Of a DNA stretch of 64,000 nt, positions 1 through 8,885 are shown one piece after another. The notes under the pieces are model-generated. The model worked only from the letters and a program-made list of their open reading frames with translations, had not been told where the DNA came from and ran no database searches. The number at the start of each line of letters is the position of its first letter. Within the stretch, counting starts at the first letter, position 1. The stretch comes from Fulvimarina pelagi HTCC2506 (GTDB lineage: Bacteria > Pseudomonadota > Alphaproteobacteria > Rhizobiales > Rhizobiaceae), in NCBI RefSeq assembly GCF_000153705.1, contig NZ_DS022272.1:1433839-1497838 (forward strand), in the 5' to 3' direction. The position numbers and the translations under genes are program-made.

Positions 1-175
1 AGTCATCCATGCTGGCATCCGAGCAATCCGCGATCCCCGCTTTTCTCCACAGCGATCCCCGCCGCCAGACGTCTGTCTGCGACACACGCGCAAATGCTCC
101 GTGATGTGATTGTCTTCCCGGCGTCGGCTCGTGTATTTCGGTCAACACGGCGGCAGACGAGGATGCGAAACGACG

Positions 176-1666
176 ATGGCTCAGGCCCTTCGAAAGCTCG
201 AGCAGGACGAACAAACGCTTTATCGGGAGGCGCCGAACAACCTGGAGGCCGAACAGGCGCTGCTTGGTGCCATCCTCGTCAACAACGACGCCTATTACAT
301 CGTCCATGACTTCCTGAAGGCGGACCATTTCTACGAGCCGCTGCACCGGGACATCTTCGCCAAGGCCTCGGAGATGATCCGGATGGGCAAAATCGCCAAT
401 CCGGTGACGATCAAGACCTTCCTCGCCGCCGACCAGCGCATCGGCGAGATGACGATCTCGCAATATATTGCGCGCCTCGCGGCGGAAGCGACGACCATCA
501 TCAACACCGGCGACTATGGTCGCGCGATCTACGATCTGGCTATCCGCCGCTCGCTGATCCGGATCGGCGAGGACGTCGTCAATATTGCCTTCGACGCGCC
601 GGTCGACATGGAGCCGAAGAGCCAGATCGAGGATGCCGAGCGCAGGCTCTTCGAACTTGCGGAGACCGGACGTTACGACGGAGGCTTCCAATCCTTCCGC
701 GACGCGATCGACACGGCCGTCCAGATGGCGACAGCTGCAAAGGATCGCGACGGTGGTCTTTCTGGAATTTCCTGCGGAATGCACTCGATCGACCGGAAGA
801 TGGGCGGCCTTCAACCATCCGACCTGATCATCCTCGCCGGCCGTCCCGCCATGGGAAAGACATCGCTCGCGACGAATATCGCTTTCAATGTCGCGTCGGC
901 CTACGAGCCTGCAGAGCAGGCAGACGGGACCTTCAAGGCAAGGAACGGTGGGGTCGTCGGGTTCTTCAGCCTGGAGATGTCAGCCGAGCAGCTCGCGACG
1001 CGTATCATCTCCGAGCAGACGGAGATTTCGTCGTCCAAGATCCGCCGCGGCGAAATTAACGACACTGAGCTGCAGAAGCTGATCGCCTGCACGGAGATGA
1101 TGAGCAAAATCCCGCTCTACATCGACCAGACCGGCGGCATCTCCATCGCCCAACTTGCCGCCAGGGCCCGGCGGCTGAAGCGCCAGCGCGGCCTTGATCT
1201 CATGGTTATCGACTATGTGCAGCTGATGACCGGCTCTTCCCGGAAATCCTCCGAGAACCGCGTTCAGGAAATCACCGAGATTACGACCGGCCTCAAGGCC
1301 CTCGCGAAGGAACTCGGCGTTCCAATCATCGCGCTTTCCCAGCTCTCTCGACAGGTCGAAAGCCGCGAGGACAAGCGCCCCCAGCTCTCAGACCTTCGCG
1401 AATCCGGCTCCATCGAGCAGGACGCGGACGTCGTGCTGTTCGTCTATCGCGATGAATATTACCTAGCGAACCGCGAGCCGAAGCCCGGCACCGACGAGCA
1501 CCTGAAATGGGAGCAGGCACTGAACGAGGCGCGCGGGAAGGGCGATGTCATCATCGCCAAACAGCGCCACGGCCCCGTCGGAACGGTTTCGCTGGCTTTC
1601 CAGGCCGAATACACCCGGTTCTCTGATCTGGCGGACGACGCTTATCTGCCGGAACAGACCTACTAA
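176..1666 (+). CDS. dnaB: Replicative DNA helicase DnaB
   Basis: Hexameric 5'-3' helicase of the replication fork, 496 aa, the normal length for the family. An N-terminal primase-interacting DnaB_N domain lies at about residues 20-125. It is followed by a RecA-like ATPase core with Walker A AGRPAMGKTS near 221-230, a Walker B-like LMVIDYVQLM and the LSQLSRQVE segment. An in-frame TTG at 110 would add 22 residues. The ATG at 176 is preferred because homology begins just after it and a GAGG sits upstream. The alr gene starts only 10 bp after the stop, so the two are probably co-transcribed. The 175 bases to the left hold no gene I can support. Confidence 0.97.
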   Translation: MAQALRKLEQDEQTLYREAPNNLEAEQALLGAILVNNDAYYIVHDFLKADHFYEPLHRDIFAKASEMIRMGKIANPVTIKTFLAADQRIGEMTISQYIARLAAEATTIINTGDYGRAIYDLAIRRSLIRIGEDVVNIAFDAPVDMEPKSQIEDAERRLFELAETGRYDGGFQSFRDAIDTAVQMATAAKDRDGGLSGISCGMHSIDRKMGGLQPSDLIILAGRPAMGKTSLATNIAFNVASAYEPAEQADGTFKARNGGVVGFFSLEMSAEQLATRIISEQTEISSSKIRRGEINDTELQKLIACTEMMSKIPLYIDQTGGISIAQLAARARRLKRQRGLDLMVIDYVQLMTGSSRKSSENRVQEITEITTGLKALAKELGVPIIALSQLSRQVESREDKRPQLSDLRESGSIEQDADVVLFVYRDEYYLANREPKPGTDEHLKWEQALNEARGKGDVIIAKQRHGPVGTVSLAFQAEYTRFSDLADDAYLPEQTY

Positions 1667-1676
1667 GGCACGCGTG

Positions 1677-2867
1677 ATGCGGCTTGAGGGACTGAGCGCG
1701 AATCTGGGAGCTGTGCACGAGCTCGAGGGTTCACTCCTCAGGCAGTTCGAGCGACTGCCACGGGTCGAGATCGATCGGGGTGCGTTAAAGCGAAATTGGG
1801 CGGCGCTTGCCTCCATCCATCCGAACGCCCAGACGGGTGCCGCTGTAAAGGCAGACGGTTATGGTCTCGGGGCGGTGGAAGTGAGCCGGGCGCTGTTCGA
1901 GGCCGGATGCCGAAATTTCTTTGTTGCCTGGCCGGAAGAAGGACAGATTGTCAGGAGCGCTCTGGCCCCCAAAAACAAGAACGCGCGCGTGTTCGTGCTG
2001 CAGGGTATGGAACCTGCAGCGGTTCGCTTTCTGACGGATCACGACCTTGTCCCGGTGCTCTCCAGTCCTGACGATCTTACAATTTGGACGGAGGGACTGA
2101 CCGCACTTGCTCGCCGTGCCCCGGCCGCGCTTCAGCTCGAAACCGGCATGAACAGGCTTGGTCTCGATGAGCGCGGTTTAGGGAAGGCGATGGCGCTCGT
2201 AGAGGCCGGCGAGCTTGAGGTCGCACTGCTTCTGACCCACCTCGCGAGCGCCGATGTCTCGCCAGAGGACAGCGAGGCCCAACGCATCCGCTTTTCAGCT
2301 ATGAGCGCTCGCTTTCCTTATATTTCACGCTCACTTGCCAACTCCGCGGGGCTCGTCTGCGGCGAAAGTTTTGGTCTCGACCTCACGCGGCCGGGTATCG
2401 CACTCTACGGTGGAATGGGGTGCCTCGGGGGGCTGATTGCAACGGAACCGGTCGCGCGCCTCAGCGCTGCAGTCATACAGGTTCGCGAAGTCGAAGCTGG
2501 GGAGAAGGTAGGCTACGCAGGCGCGGCGCGGCTGACGCGCAGAACGATCATTGCAACTCTCGGGATCGGATACGGCGATGGCTATCTTCGCGCACTTTCG
2601 GGAGCTGGTGTTCCATTGCGAATGGATCGACCCGCCGCAAGCGCAGTGATATCTGGATGCGCAGTGCCAGTCTTGGGCCGAATTTCGATGGATCTGACGC
2701 TGCTCGACGTGACCGACCTCCCCGCAGGCTCGGTGCGACCTGGCGACCGAGCCGAACTTTTTGGCCCGAATATGCCAATCGATAAGGTCGCAGAGGCTGC
2801 CGGGACGATCCCCTATGAACTTCTGACAGGTCTCGGCCCGCGTGTTCAGCGGGTTTGGCGGAATTGA
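1677..2867 (+). CDS. alr: Alanine racemase
   Basis: PLP-dependent racemase making D-alanine for peptidoglycan, 396 aa. The PLP lysine is in AAVKADGYGLGA (about K58). The second catalytic base is probably the Tyr in KVGYAG (about Y280), followed by the family motif GIGYGDGYLR. The N-terminal TIM barrel and C-terminal beta domain both appear complete. Start: ATG at 1677; an adjacent in-frame GTG at 1674 is an alternative. It follows dnaB directly, as in many Rhizobiales. In those genomes radA often comes next, but here the next gene is a TadG-like protein, so the conserved order ends at this gene. Confidence 0.95.
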   Translation: MRLEGLSANLGAVHELEGSLLRQFERLPRVEIDRGALKRNWAALASIHPNAQTGAAVKADGYGLGAVEVSRALFEAGCRNFFVAWPEEGQIVRSALAPKNKNARVFVLQGMEPAAVRFLTDHDLVPVLSSPDDLTIWTEGLTALARRAPAALQLETGMNRLGLDERGLGKAMALVEAGELEVALLLTHLASADVSPEDSEAQRIRFSAMSARFPYISRSLANSAGLVCGESFGLDLTRPGIALYGGMGCLGGLIATEPVARLSAAVIQVREVEAGEKVGYAGAARLTRRTIIATLGIGYGDGYLRALSGAGVPLRMDRPAASAVISGCAVPVLGRISMDLTLLDVTDLPAGSVRPGDRAELFGPNMPIDKVAEAAGTIPYELLTGLGPRVQRVWRN

Positions 2868-3070
2868 AACGGAAGTATCGAGCAGTTCAACATGTAATGG
2901 AATCTAATACTTACGTAGATATTACACTAAATTGAAGGGATACGCTTATACAACGCTAACCTTCCGACCAGATAGCTTGCAATCGACGCAATCATCTAAC
3001 CAGATGTTCACGCGTGCATGAGAGTCTGCCGATCTCTGCCTCCGGGCGTCAACTCAAATCGGTTCCTGTC

Positions 3071-4651
3071 ATGACGTCAGTTATCAAAGAGTTCCTGAAG
3101 CAATATCGCGATGATCGGCGCGGTCAATTCGCAGTCATCACTTGTCTGGCTCTCGTCCCACTCATCGCTGCAGCGGGCGGTGCCGTCGATCTCTGGAACG
3201 CCCGACGTGTCCAGAACGCGGTGCAGAACGCGGTGGATACTTCGGCCCTTGCGGCAGTAAGCTACAGTGGCGAAGAGCAGACAGAGCGAGAAAAACGAGC
3301 AGACACGCTGTTCCTCAACAATACGGCGGGAATTGCTATCGAAGACACAGATCTTTCCGAAGAGGACGGAGCTTGGGTCTATAAGGCAGAGTATAAGATC
3401 AAGACCAATTTCTTGCGTGTCGTCGGCATCGACGAGTTCGAGATGGAGAGCCAGGGTGCTGCTGCTCTCGCAAACTCGCCGATGGATGTCGTCCTCGTTC
3501 TCGACTCGTCTGGATCGATGGCGCAGGACAACCGGATGGTCGAACTCAAGGCCTCCGTGAAGCTCTTCCTCGAGGAGTTCAAATCGAACGATCTGACTCA
3601 AGTCGCGCTCGTCCCCTTTGACACCCAAGTCAAAGCGACCAGTTCTCTGTTCGGGGCGGCCGGCAACGTCTCAGTTGCGAACCCGCTTGCGACGGGCTCC
3701 TGCGCGACAATTTCTGATCCGTTGGACAGGGACGCTTGCTACGCTTCCCAGAACGCGGCGCCGCCGGTCGTCGACTGCTCGAAATTGACGGATCTCATCG
3801 ACGCAGTTCTATGCGGAGTAAACAATCTTGGCTTCAAGGTTGGGACAACCGCGATAACTGATCTGCGCTACATCTCTGACCGGCGATACGATGCGTTCAT
3901 TGACGGAAATATGTTCCGGATTACGCGGAAGATCGGCGAAGCAGATTGCAGCAGCGTTTGCACTTGGAAGAAGACCTACTCGACAACGACCATCTTCGAA
4001 ACCGCCGCCGGCGGCGGGGCTCCTGCGACCAGCAAGCCGAACGACGCCGAGACTCCGAACAACGATCTCATTGCGCAGTATCCGGGTCCATGGCCCCGGT
4101 GCTTCGTCGACAGGTCGCAGCCGTACGATGCGAACGCTACGGCGATGAATATCAGCCAGAAAGATACGATTTATCCCGAAGCCCATTGCGCGACGGGATC
4201 TCTCGAGCCAATCACCGGCCTGACCTTCGACCTTCAGTCCGTCGAGACCGCGGTCAACAAGTTAACGCCATCCGGCAACACCAATGTCACCATCGGTGTT
4301 CAATGGGGCATGGAAGCGCTGACGGCCGCCGCGCCTCTTACTGGTGTCCGCACCGGCAGCGAAGTGCGCAAGGTGATGATCGTCCTGACGGACGGACTCA
4401 ACACGCAAAATCGTTGGTGGGGTTCACGCGACCGCAACAAGATTGATGCGCGGACGCTGGCAGCCTGCAATAACGCCAAAGCAATGGGCATCGAACTCTA
4501 TACGGTGCGACTCGTAGAGGGGAACGAAGACCTTCTCAAGACCTGCGCGGAGACTGAAGACAAATACCACTACGTGACTTCCGCATCGCAATTGAAGACG
4601 ACATTTGCGGATCTCGCTCGGCAGGTGAAGGGCGTGCGGCTTGCCTGGTAA
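3071..4651 (+). CDS. TadG-like Flp pilus assembly protein with VWA domain
   Basis: Membrane-anchored protein of the TadE/TadG group, 526 aa from the ATG at 3071 (545 aa from an ATG at 3014; neither has a clear ribosome site). After a charged N-terminus (DDRRGQFAV) comes one hydrophobic helix at about residues 20-40, typical of the TadE-like N-terminus. A von Willebrand A domain begins near residue 138 with an intact MIDAS, DSSGS (D145, S147, S149). The A domain is interrupted by a long Cys-containing insert of about 150 residues before NVTIGVQWGMEAL and VLTDGLNT. No other tad/cpa genes are present, so this is a solitary copy. An exact role in pilus assembly or adhesion is inference. Confidence 0.82.
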   Translation: MTSVIKEFLKQYRDDRRGQFAVITCLALVPLIAAAGGAVDLWNARRVQNAVQNAVDTSALAAVSYSGEEQTEREKRADTLFLNNTAGIAIEDTDLSEEDGAWVYKAEYKIKTNFLRVVGIDEFEMESQGAAALANSPMDVVLVLDSSGSMAQDNRMVELKASVKLFLEEFKSNDLTQVALVPFDTQVKATSSLFGAAGNVSVANPLATGSCATISDPLDRDACYASQNAAPPVVDCSKLTDLIDAVLCGVNNLGFKVGTTAITDLRYISDRRYDAFIDGNMFRITRKIGEADCSSVCTWKKTYSTTTIFETAAGGGAPATSKPNDAETPNNDLIAQYPGPWPRCFVDRSQPYDANATAMNISQKDTIYPEAHCATGSLEPITGLTFDLQSVETAVNKLTPSGNTNVTIGVQWGMEALTAAAPLTGVRTGSEVRKVMIVLTDGLNTQNRWWGSRDRNKIDARTLAACNNAKAMGIELYTVRLVEGNEDLLKTCAETEDKYHYVTSASQLKTTFADLARQVKGVRLAW

Positions 4652-4691
4652 ATGAGTTCCCTTTCTCTTCTGACTTCCAGGACAGAAGTTC

Positions 4692-4730
4692 CGCGCTGCC
4701 CCTTATCGTGATGCGGTAAGGGGCAGCGCG
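4692..4730. terminator. Bidirectional terminator between convergent genes
   Basis: Perfect 14-bp inverted repeat CGCGCTGCCCCTTA (4692-4705) / TAAGGGGCAGCGCG (4717-4730) with an 11-nt loop. It lies between the stop of the plus-strand VWA gene and the stop of the minus-strand lipoprotein gene; the right arm abuts that stop codon at 4731. No long T-run is present, so strength is uncertain. Confidence 0.7.
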
Positions 4731-5195
4731 TCAGAAGAGGCCAAGTGCCTGGCAATTCGAAAAGGCAACGAGCTTATCCGACCCGGAGTCGGCGGCCTCA
4801 CGAACCTCGGTCCTTGCCGACACCGGATCTGTCACGACTCTGAAGATTCCGCTGCGCTTCTTCCGGCCATTCGCGCTCGCTGCGTTGTAGAGGCCACAGG
4901 TAACGAGTTTGCCATCCTTCGTCCGCCCGGTGTCCAGTCCGCGCAGGCCGACCTCCCACGAAGCAGGAAAGAGTGCGCGCACTGCTTGCCGTACGGATCG
5001 ATCTTCGGTCGAGCTTAGTCGGGCGGGGGTCGTTTTCTCGAAGGTCTCGCCGCCATCCCGGGTCATCACCTCCACGACATCAGACATCTTCGGCATCGAG
5101 ATGTCTTGGAGTTTGGTGATGCCGGCGGTTCCAAAGAAGGTACAGCCCACAAGCGACTGGCTTACAAGCAGCAATCCTAAAACCCGAAGCCGCAT
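4731..5195 (-). CDS. Small uncharacterised lipoprotein
   Basis: 154-aa protein with an N-terminal signal (MRLRVLGLLLVSQSLVGC) ending in a lipobox LVGC; the predicted lipidated Cys is C18. The mature part has no motif I recognise. It contains two further Cys (in VTCGLY and FSNCQAL) that could pair in the periplasm. It is a single gene, convergent with the VWA gene and sharing a hairpin with it. The lipoprotein call comes from the lipobox; function is unknown. Confidence 0.72.
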   Translation of the reverse strand: MRLRVLGLLLVSQSLVGCTFFGTAGITKLQDISMPKMSDVVEVMTRDGGETFEKTTPARLSSTEDRSVRQAVRALFPASWEVGLRGLDTGRTKDGKLVTCGLYNAASANGRKKRSGIFRVVTDPVSARTEVREAADSGSDKLVAFSNCQALGLF

Positions 5196-5361
5196 GGCGA
5201 CACGCTCCTGAATGTGCGGGTCGTTTCCTCTTCAGAACTACTTCCCGGACGGGAGTCGTTCCCATTCGGGCGGAGAGAAATCGAAGAAAGCGGCGTCATT
5301 CAGGCAGTTACGGCATTTTCGGCGCAGGCCGAAAGGTAAACGAAGAGCTTATCATGTGAGA

Positions 5362-5382
5362 AGGGCGGCCAGCGGCCGCCCT
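5362..5382 (-). terminator. Hairpin downstream of the glp operon
   Basis: Inverted repeat AGGGCGGCC / GGCCGCCCT with a 3-nt loop, about 55 bp beyond the glpV stop. The T-run after it on the minus strand is weak (TTCTC), so it may stabilise the mRNA end as much as terminate. Confidence 0.5.
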
Positions 5383-5437
5383 ATCCGATCAATCGATAAC
5401 GATCCGAGCTCGACCCTTCGAGCCCGGACCATTCAGG

Positions 5438-7291
5438 TCAATTCGCCGGCGCTTCCTCGCTCGACGACGCCTCTTGCGCGGCGGGCTCTTCCATCGAGCC
5501 GCTCTCGCTGGCGCCGTCACCCGAGGTGGCTTCGCCTGTCGAACCTCCGTCGGAGGCCTGACCTTGCGACCAACGCTGGATCAGATCGTCATAGGCGATC
5601 GTCTCCGGCTCAGGATCCTCGTTCTCGATTTTGGCCTTGGGCGAGCCCTCTTCATCCAGCCACTCCTGCGGGTCGCGCTCCTCGTTGAGGACTGGACCAA
5701 GATCACCCTGGATGCCGGCACGTTCGAGGCGGCTCATGACCTGCTCCATGTCTGCGCAGAGCTTGTCGAGCGCTTCCTGGCTCGTCTTGGCGCCGCTCAT
5801 CGCGTCACCGATGTTCTGCCACCAGAGCTGCGCAAGCTTCGGATAGTCCGGCACGTTGGTGCCCGTGGGCGACCACCGGACCCGGTCAGGCGAGCGATAG
5901 AACTCGACGAGACCGCCAAGACGCGGAGCGCGTTCGGAGAAGTGGTCGGAGTTGATCGTCGACTCACGGATGAAGGTGAGACCGACATCGGACTTCTTCA
6001 CGTCGACCGTCTTGGAGGTGACGAACTGAGCGTAGAGCCAGGCGGCCTTGGCGCGATCGACCGGGGTCGATTCAAGGATCGTCCAGGACCCGACGTCCTG
6101 ATAGCCGATCTTCATGCCGTCTTCCCAGTAGGCGCCGTGCGGCGAGGGAGCCATGCGCCATTTCGGCGTGCCATCCTCGTTTAGAACTGCATCGGCGCCG
6201 TCACCCACCATGTTGGCGGTAAAGGCGGTATACCAGAACATCTGCTGGGCGATATTGCCCTGCGCCGGGATCGGACCCGCCTCGGAGAAGGTCATGCCCG
6301 CAGCCTGCGGCGGGGAGTACTTCTGGAGCCACTCGATCGCCTTGTTGACGGCATAGACGGCCGCCGGCGAGTTCGCCGCGCCGCCGCGGGCTACGCAGGC
6401 GCCGACCGGCTGGCTGTTCTCGTTGACGCGAATGCCCCATTCATCCACCGGAAGGCCGTTTGGCTCACCCGTCGAGCCCATGCCGGCCATAGACATCCAG
6501 GCATCGGTATAGCGCCAGCCGAGCGACGGGTCCTTCTTGCCGTAGTCCATGTTGCCGTAGACGCCGGAGGACGGCTCGCCGTCGATATAGCTCATGTCGC
6601 GGCCGGTGAAGAATTCGGCGATATCCTCGTAGGCACTCCAGTTGACCGGCACGCCGAGTTCGTAGCCGTATTCGTTCTGGAAGTCCGTACGGGTCTTCTC
6701 GTCGTTGAACCAGTCGTAACGGAACCAGTAGAGGTTCGCGAACTGCTGGTCCGGCAGCTGGTAGAGATTGCCGTCGGGCCCGGTCGTGAACTGGGTGCCG
6801 ATGAAGTCTTCGAGGTCGAGCGTCGGGCTTGTGACGTCGGCGCCCTCACCCGACATCCATTCGGTGAGATTGCGGGCCTGGCCGTAGCGCCAGTGAGTGC
6901 CGATCAGGTCGGAATCGTTGACATAAGCGTCGTAGACGTTTTCGCCCGACTGCATCTGCACCTGCAAACGTTCGACGACGTCGCCTTCGCCGATCAGGTC
7001 GTGGGTGACGTTGATGCCGGTGATCGCCGTGAAGGCCGGCGCGAGGACCTGGCTCTCATATTCGTGTGTCGTAATCGTTTCGGAAACAACGTTGATGCTC
7101 ATGCCCTGCATTGGCTCAGCGGCATCGACGAACCACTGCATCTCCTCTTCCTGCTGTTCGCGGGTGAGAGTCGAAACGCCATTGATCTCCTCGTCGAGGA
7201 ACTGGCGGGCTTCCTCCATGCCGGCCTTGGCAGGCACGGCCAGCGCGGCCAGGAGGCCCAGCGCTGTGGTTGTCTTGAGTACGAGGTTCAT
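5438..7291 (-). CDS. glpV: Glycerol ABC transporter periplasmic binding protein GlpV
   Basis: Family-1 type extracellular solute-binding protein, 617 aa, with a cleavable signal peptide (positive N-terminus, hydrophobic core, VPAKA about residues 19-23). It is the last gene of the operon, 65 bp after glpU, and matches the position of glpV in the rhizobial glpSTPQUV glycerol importer. The substrate assignment therefore rests on context with glpD and glpR. The C-terminal 60 or so residues are an acidic, Ser/Gly/Glu/Ala-rich low-complexity tail (for example GEATSGDGASESG). This tail looks like an addition to the binding-protein fold. Confidence 0.88.
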   Translation of the reverse strand: MNLVLKTTTALGLLAALAVPAKAGMEEARQFLDEEINGVSTLTREQQEEEMQWFVDAAEPMQGMSINVVSETITTHEYESQVLAPAFTAITGINVTHDLIGEGDVVERLQVQMQSGENVYDAYVNDSDLIGTHWRYGQARNLTEWMSGEGADVTSPTLDLEDFIGTQFTTGPDGNLYQLPDQQFANLYWFRYDWFNDEKTRTDFQNEYGYELGVPVNWSAYEDIAEFFTGRDMSYIDGEPSSGVYGNMDYGKKDPSLGWRYTDAWMSMAGMGSTGEPNGLPVDEWGIRVNENSQPVGACVARGGAANSPAAVYAVNKAIEWLQKYSPPQAAGMTFSEAGPIPAQGNIAQQMFWYTAFTANMVGDGADAVLNEDGTPKWRMAPSPHGAYWEDGMKIGYQDVGSWTILESTPVDRAKAAWLYAQFVTSKTVDVKKSDVGLTFIRESTINSDHFSERAPRLGGLVEFYRSPDRVRWSPTGTNVPDYPKLAQLWWQNIGDAMSGAKTSQEALDKLCADMEQVMSRLERAGIQGDLGPVLNEERDPQEWLDEEGSPKAKIENEDPEPETIAYDDLIQRWSQGQASDGGSTGEATSGDGASESGSMEEPAAQEASSSEEAPAN

Positions 7292-7356
7292 TCATTCCTC
7301 CCTAGATTGGAACCTTGGCTGAAACGGCGGTCCTCCGAGACCGCCGGATGAACTCC

Positions 7357-7629
7357 TCAGACGGTCTTGAAAACGACCGCCAGGAAGAGAAGCGAGATCG
7401 CGAGGCCAGCCCACTGGGTGATGTCGGTGAGGCCGAGCCAGGCGAGATTGATGAAGGCCATTGAAAGAAGCCCGATGAAGAGCCGATCTCCGCGGGTCGT
7501 TTCCATTCGCAGGATGCCGCGCCGGGGCGTTTCTGGGTAGCGTATCGCGAGCATCGTGAACACGGCGAGCGTCGCCGCGATGATCGCGAAGAAGGCCATC
7601 GTTGGCCACGTCCAGGCCATCCAAGACAT
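7357..7629 (-). CDS. glpU: Small membrane protein GlpU (DUF2160)
   Basis: 90-aa integral membrane protein with an N-terminal helix (AWTWPTMAFFAIIAATLAVF) and two further hydrophobic stretches around TTRGDRLFIGLL and the C-terminus. The sequence matches my memory of the DUF2160 family, which sits between glpQ and glpV in rhizobial glycerol operons. The role is unresolved; an accessory subunit of the permease complex is inference. Here it is separated from glpQ by an SH3-domain gene. Confidence 0.87.
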   Translation of the reverse strand: MSWMAWTWPTMAFFAIIAATLAVFTMLAIRYPETPRRGILRMETTRGDRLFIGLLSMAFINLAWLGLTDITQWAGLAISLLFLAVVFKTV

Positions 7630-7641
7630 CAGTCGGTCTCC

Positions 7642-7977
7642 TTACGGATAGAATTCGCACCAAGCGTCGTAGATCCAGCCGCGAAAAGTCGTCTCGCGGC
7701 CATTGATGGCTCCGTTTTCAACGTAGAGCCATCGCTCCTTGGGCGGCGCCTTGATGTAGGCAGCATCTCCATTGCGGAGACTGCCGATCTGTGGATACCC
7801 GGTTCCGGGCCCGCTGCGCAGCGCCAGAAACCCATCGCCGTTCGGATCGAGTCCCCTCACCAGGCAACCGGTTTCCACTTCGGTCGTCCGGTTGGAGGGG
7901 ACGACGATCTGCTGCGCTGATGCGAACGGTATGCCGACCGTCGTTGCGAGCAAACAGGCAAGCGGGAGCGACTGCAT
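7642..7977 (-). CDS. Secreted SH3-domain protein inside the glp operon
   Basis: 111-aa protein whose ATG overlaps the glpQ stop by the ATGA arrangement, so it is translationally coupled to the permease. Residues 1-21 form a signal peptide (LACLLATTVGIPFASA). A bacterial SH3-like (SH3_3) domain follows, with the typical stretch GDGFLALRSGPGTGYPQIG and WLYVE; a DPNGDG segment resembles a calcium-loop sequence. Two Cys (in ETGCLV and DAWCEF) could form a disulfide. I do not know it as a standard part of glycerol operons. A longer in-frame reading from 8364 overlaps glpQ extensively and is not credible. Confidence 0.82.
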   Translation of the reverse strand: MQSLPLACLLATTVGIPFASAQQIVVPSNRTTEVETGCLVRGLDPNGDGFLALRSGPGTGYPQIGSLRNGDAAYIKAPPKERWLYVENGAINGRETTFRGWIYDAWCEFYP

Positions 7978-8885
7978 CAGACCCTCCCCAGGGCGAAGCC
8001 GGATGCGATATAATTGCGGACGAAGTAGATGACTAGCGCACCGGGAATGATCGTCAGGATCCCCGCCGCCGCGAGCACGCCCCAGTCGACGCCGGCCGCG
8101 CCCATGGTGCGGGTCATGGTCGCTGCGATCGGTTTGGCATCCACCGAGGTCAGCGTGCGCGAAAGTAACAGTTCGACCCACGAGAACATGAAGCAGAAGA
8201 AGGCCGCGACGCCGATACCGCTCGCGATCAGCGGCATGAAGATCTTCACGAAAAAGCGCGGGAACGAATAGCCGTCGATATAGGCCGTCTCGTCGATCTC
8301 CCGCGGCACGCCGCGCATGAAGCCTTCGAGAATCCAGACCGCCAGCGGCACGTTGAAGAGGCAATGGGCCAGCGCCACGGCAATATGCGTGTCGAAAAGT
8401 TCGACCGAGGAATAGAGCTGGAAGAACGGCAGAGCGAAGACGGCCGGAGGCGCCATCCGGTTCGTCAGCAGCCAGAAAAACAGGTGCTTGTCGCCCATGA
8501 ACTGGTAGCGGCTGAATGCGTATGCAGCCGGCAGTGCCACCGTGACCGAAATGACGGTGTTCATCACCACATACGCGATCGAATTGACGTAGCCCATGTA
8601 CCAGGAGGGATCCGTCAGGATCTTCTCGAAGTTCCGAAGCGTCGGATATTGCGGGACAAGTGAAAAGGACGAGAGAATCTCCGAGTTCGTCTGGAAGCTC
8701 ATGTTGAGCAGCCAGTAAATCGGAAGAAGCAGAAAGAGCAGGTAGATCGTCATGACGACCCCCGAACCGGACGGCGTTAGCCGCTGCAATACGGACGGCC
8801 TCGCTCGGCTCTTGGTTCTTGCCCCGGTCTGGTTCGCCGACGCCCGATGCGCGGCGCCCGTCGTTGAAGTGGCGGCGTCGCTCAT
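7977..8885 (-). CDS. glpQ: Glycerol ABC transporter permease GlpQ
   Basis: Inner-membrane permease of the MalG/carbohydrate-uptake-2 type, 302 aa. It has six predicted membrane segments and the coupling EAA-like loop around DETAYIDGYSFPRFF. A hydrophilic N-terminal tail of about 35 residues precedes the first helix. It pairs with GlpP, and the two genes overlap by ATGA. Substrate glycerol is inferred from glpD/glpR/glpV context. Confidence 0.9.
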   Translation of the reverse strand: MSDAATSTTGAAHRASANQTGARTKSRARPSVLQRLTPSGSGVVMTIYLLFLLLPIYWLLNMSFQTNSEILSSFSLVPQYPTLRNFEKILTDPSWYMGYVNSIAYVVMNTVISVTVALPAAYAFSRYQFMGDKHLFFWLLTNRMAPPAVFALPFFQLYSSVELFDTHIAVALAHCLFNVPLAVWILEGFMRGVPREIDETAYIDGYSFPRFFVKIFMPLIASGIGVAAFFCFMFSWVELLLSRTLTSVDAKPIAATMTRTMGAAGVDWGVLAAAGILTIIPGALVIYFVRNYIASGFALGRV

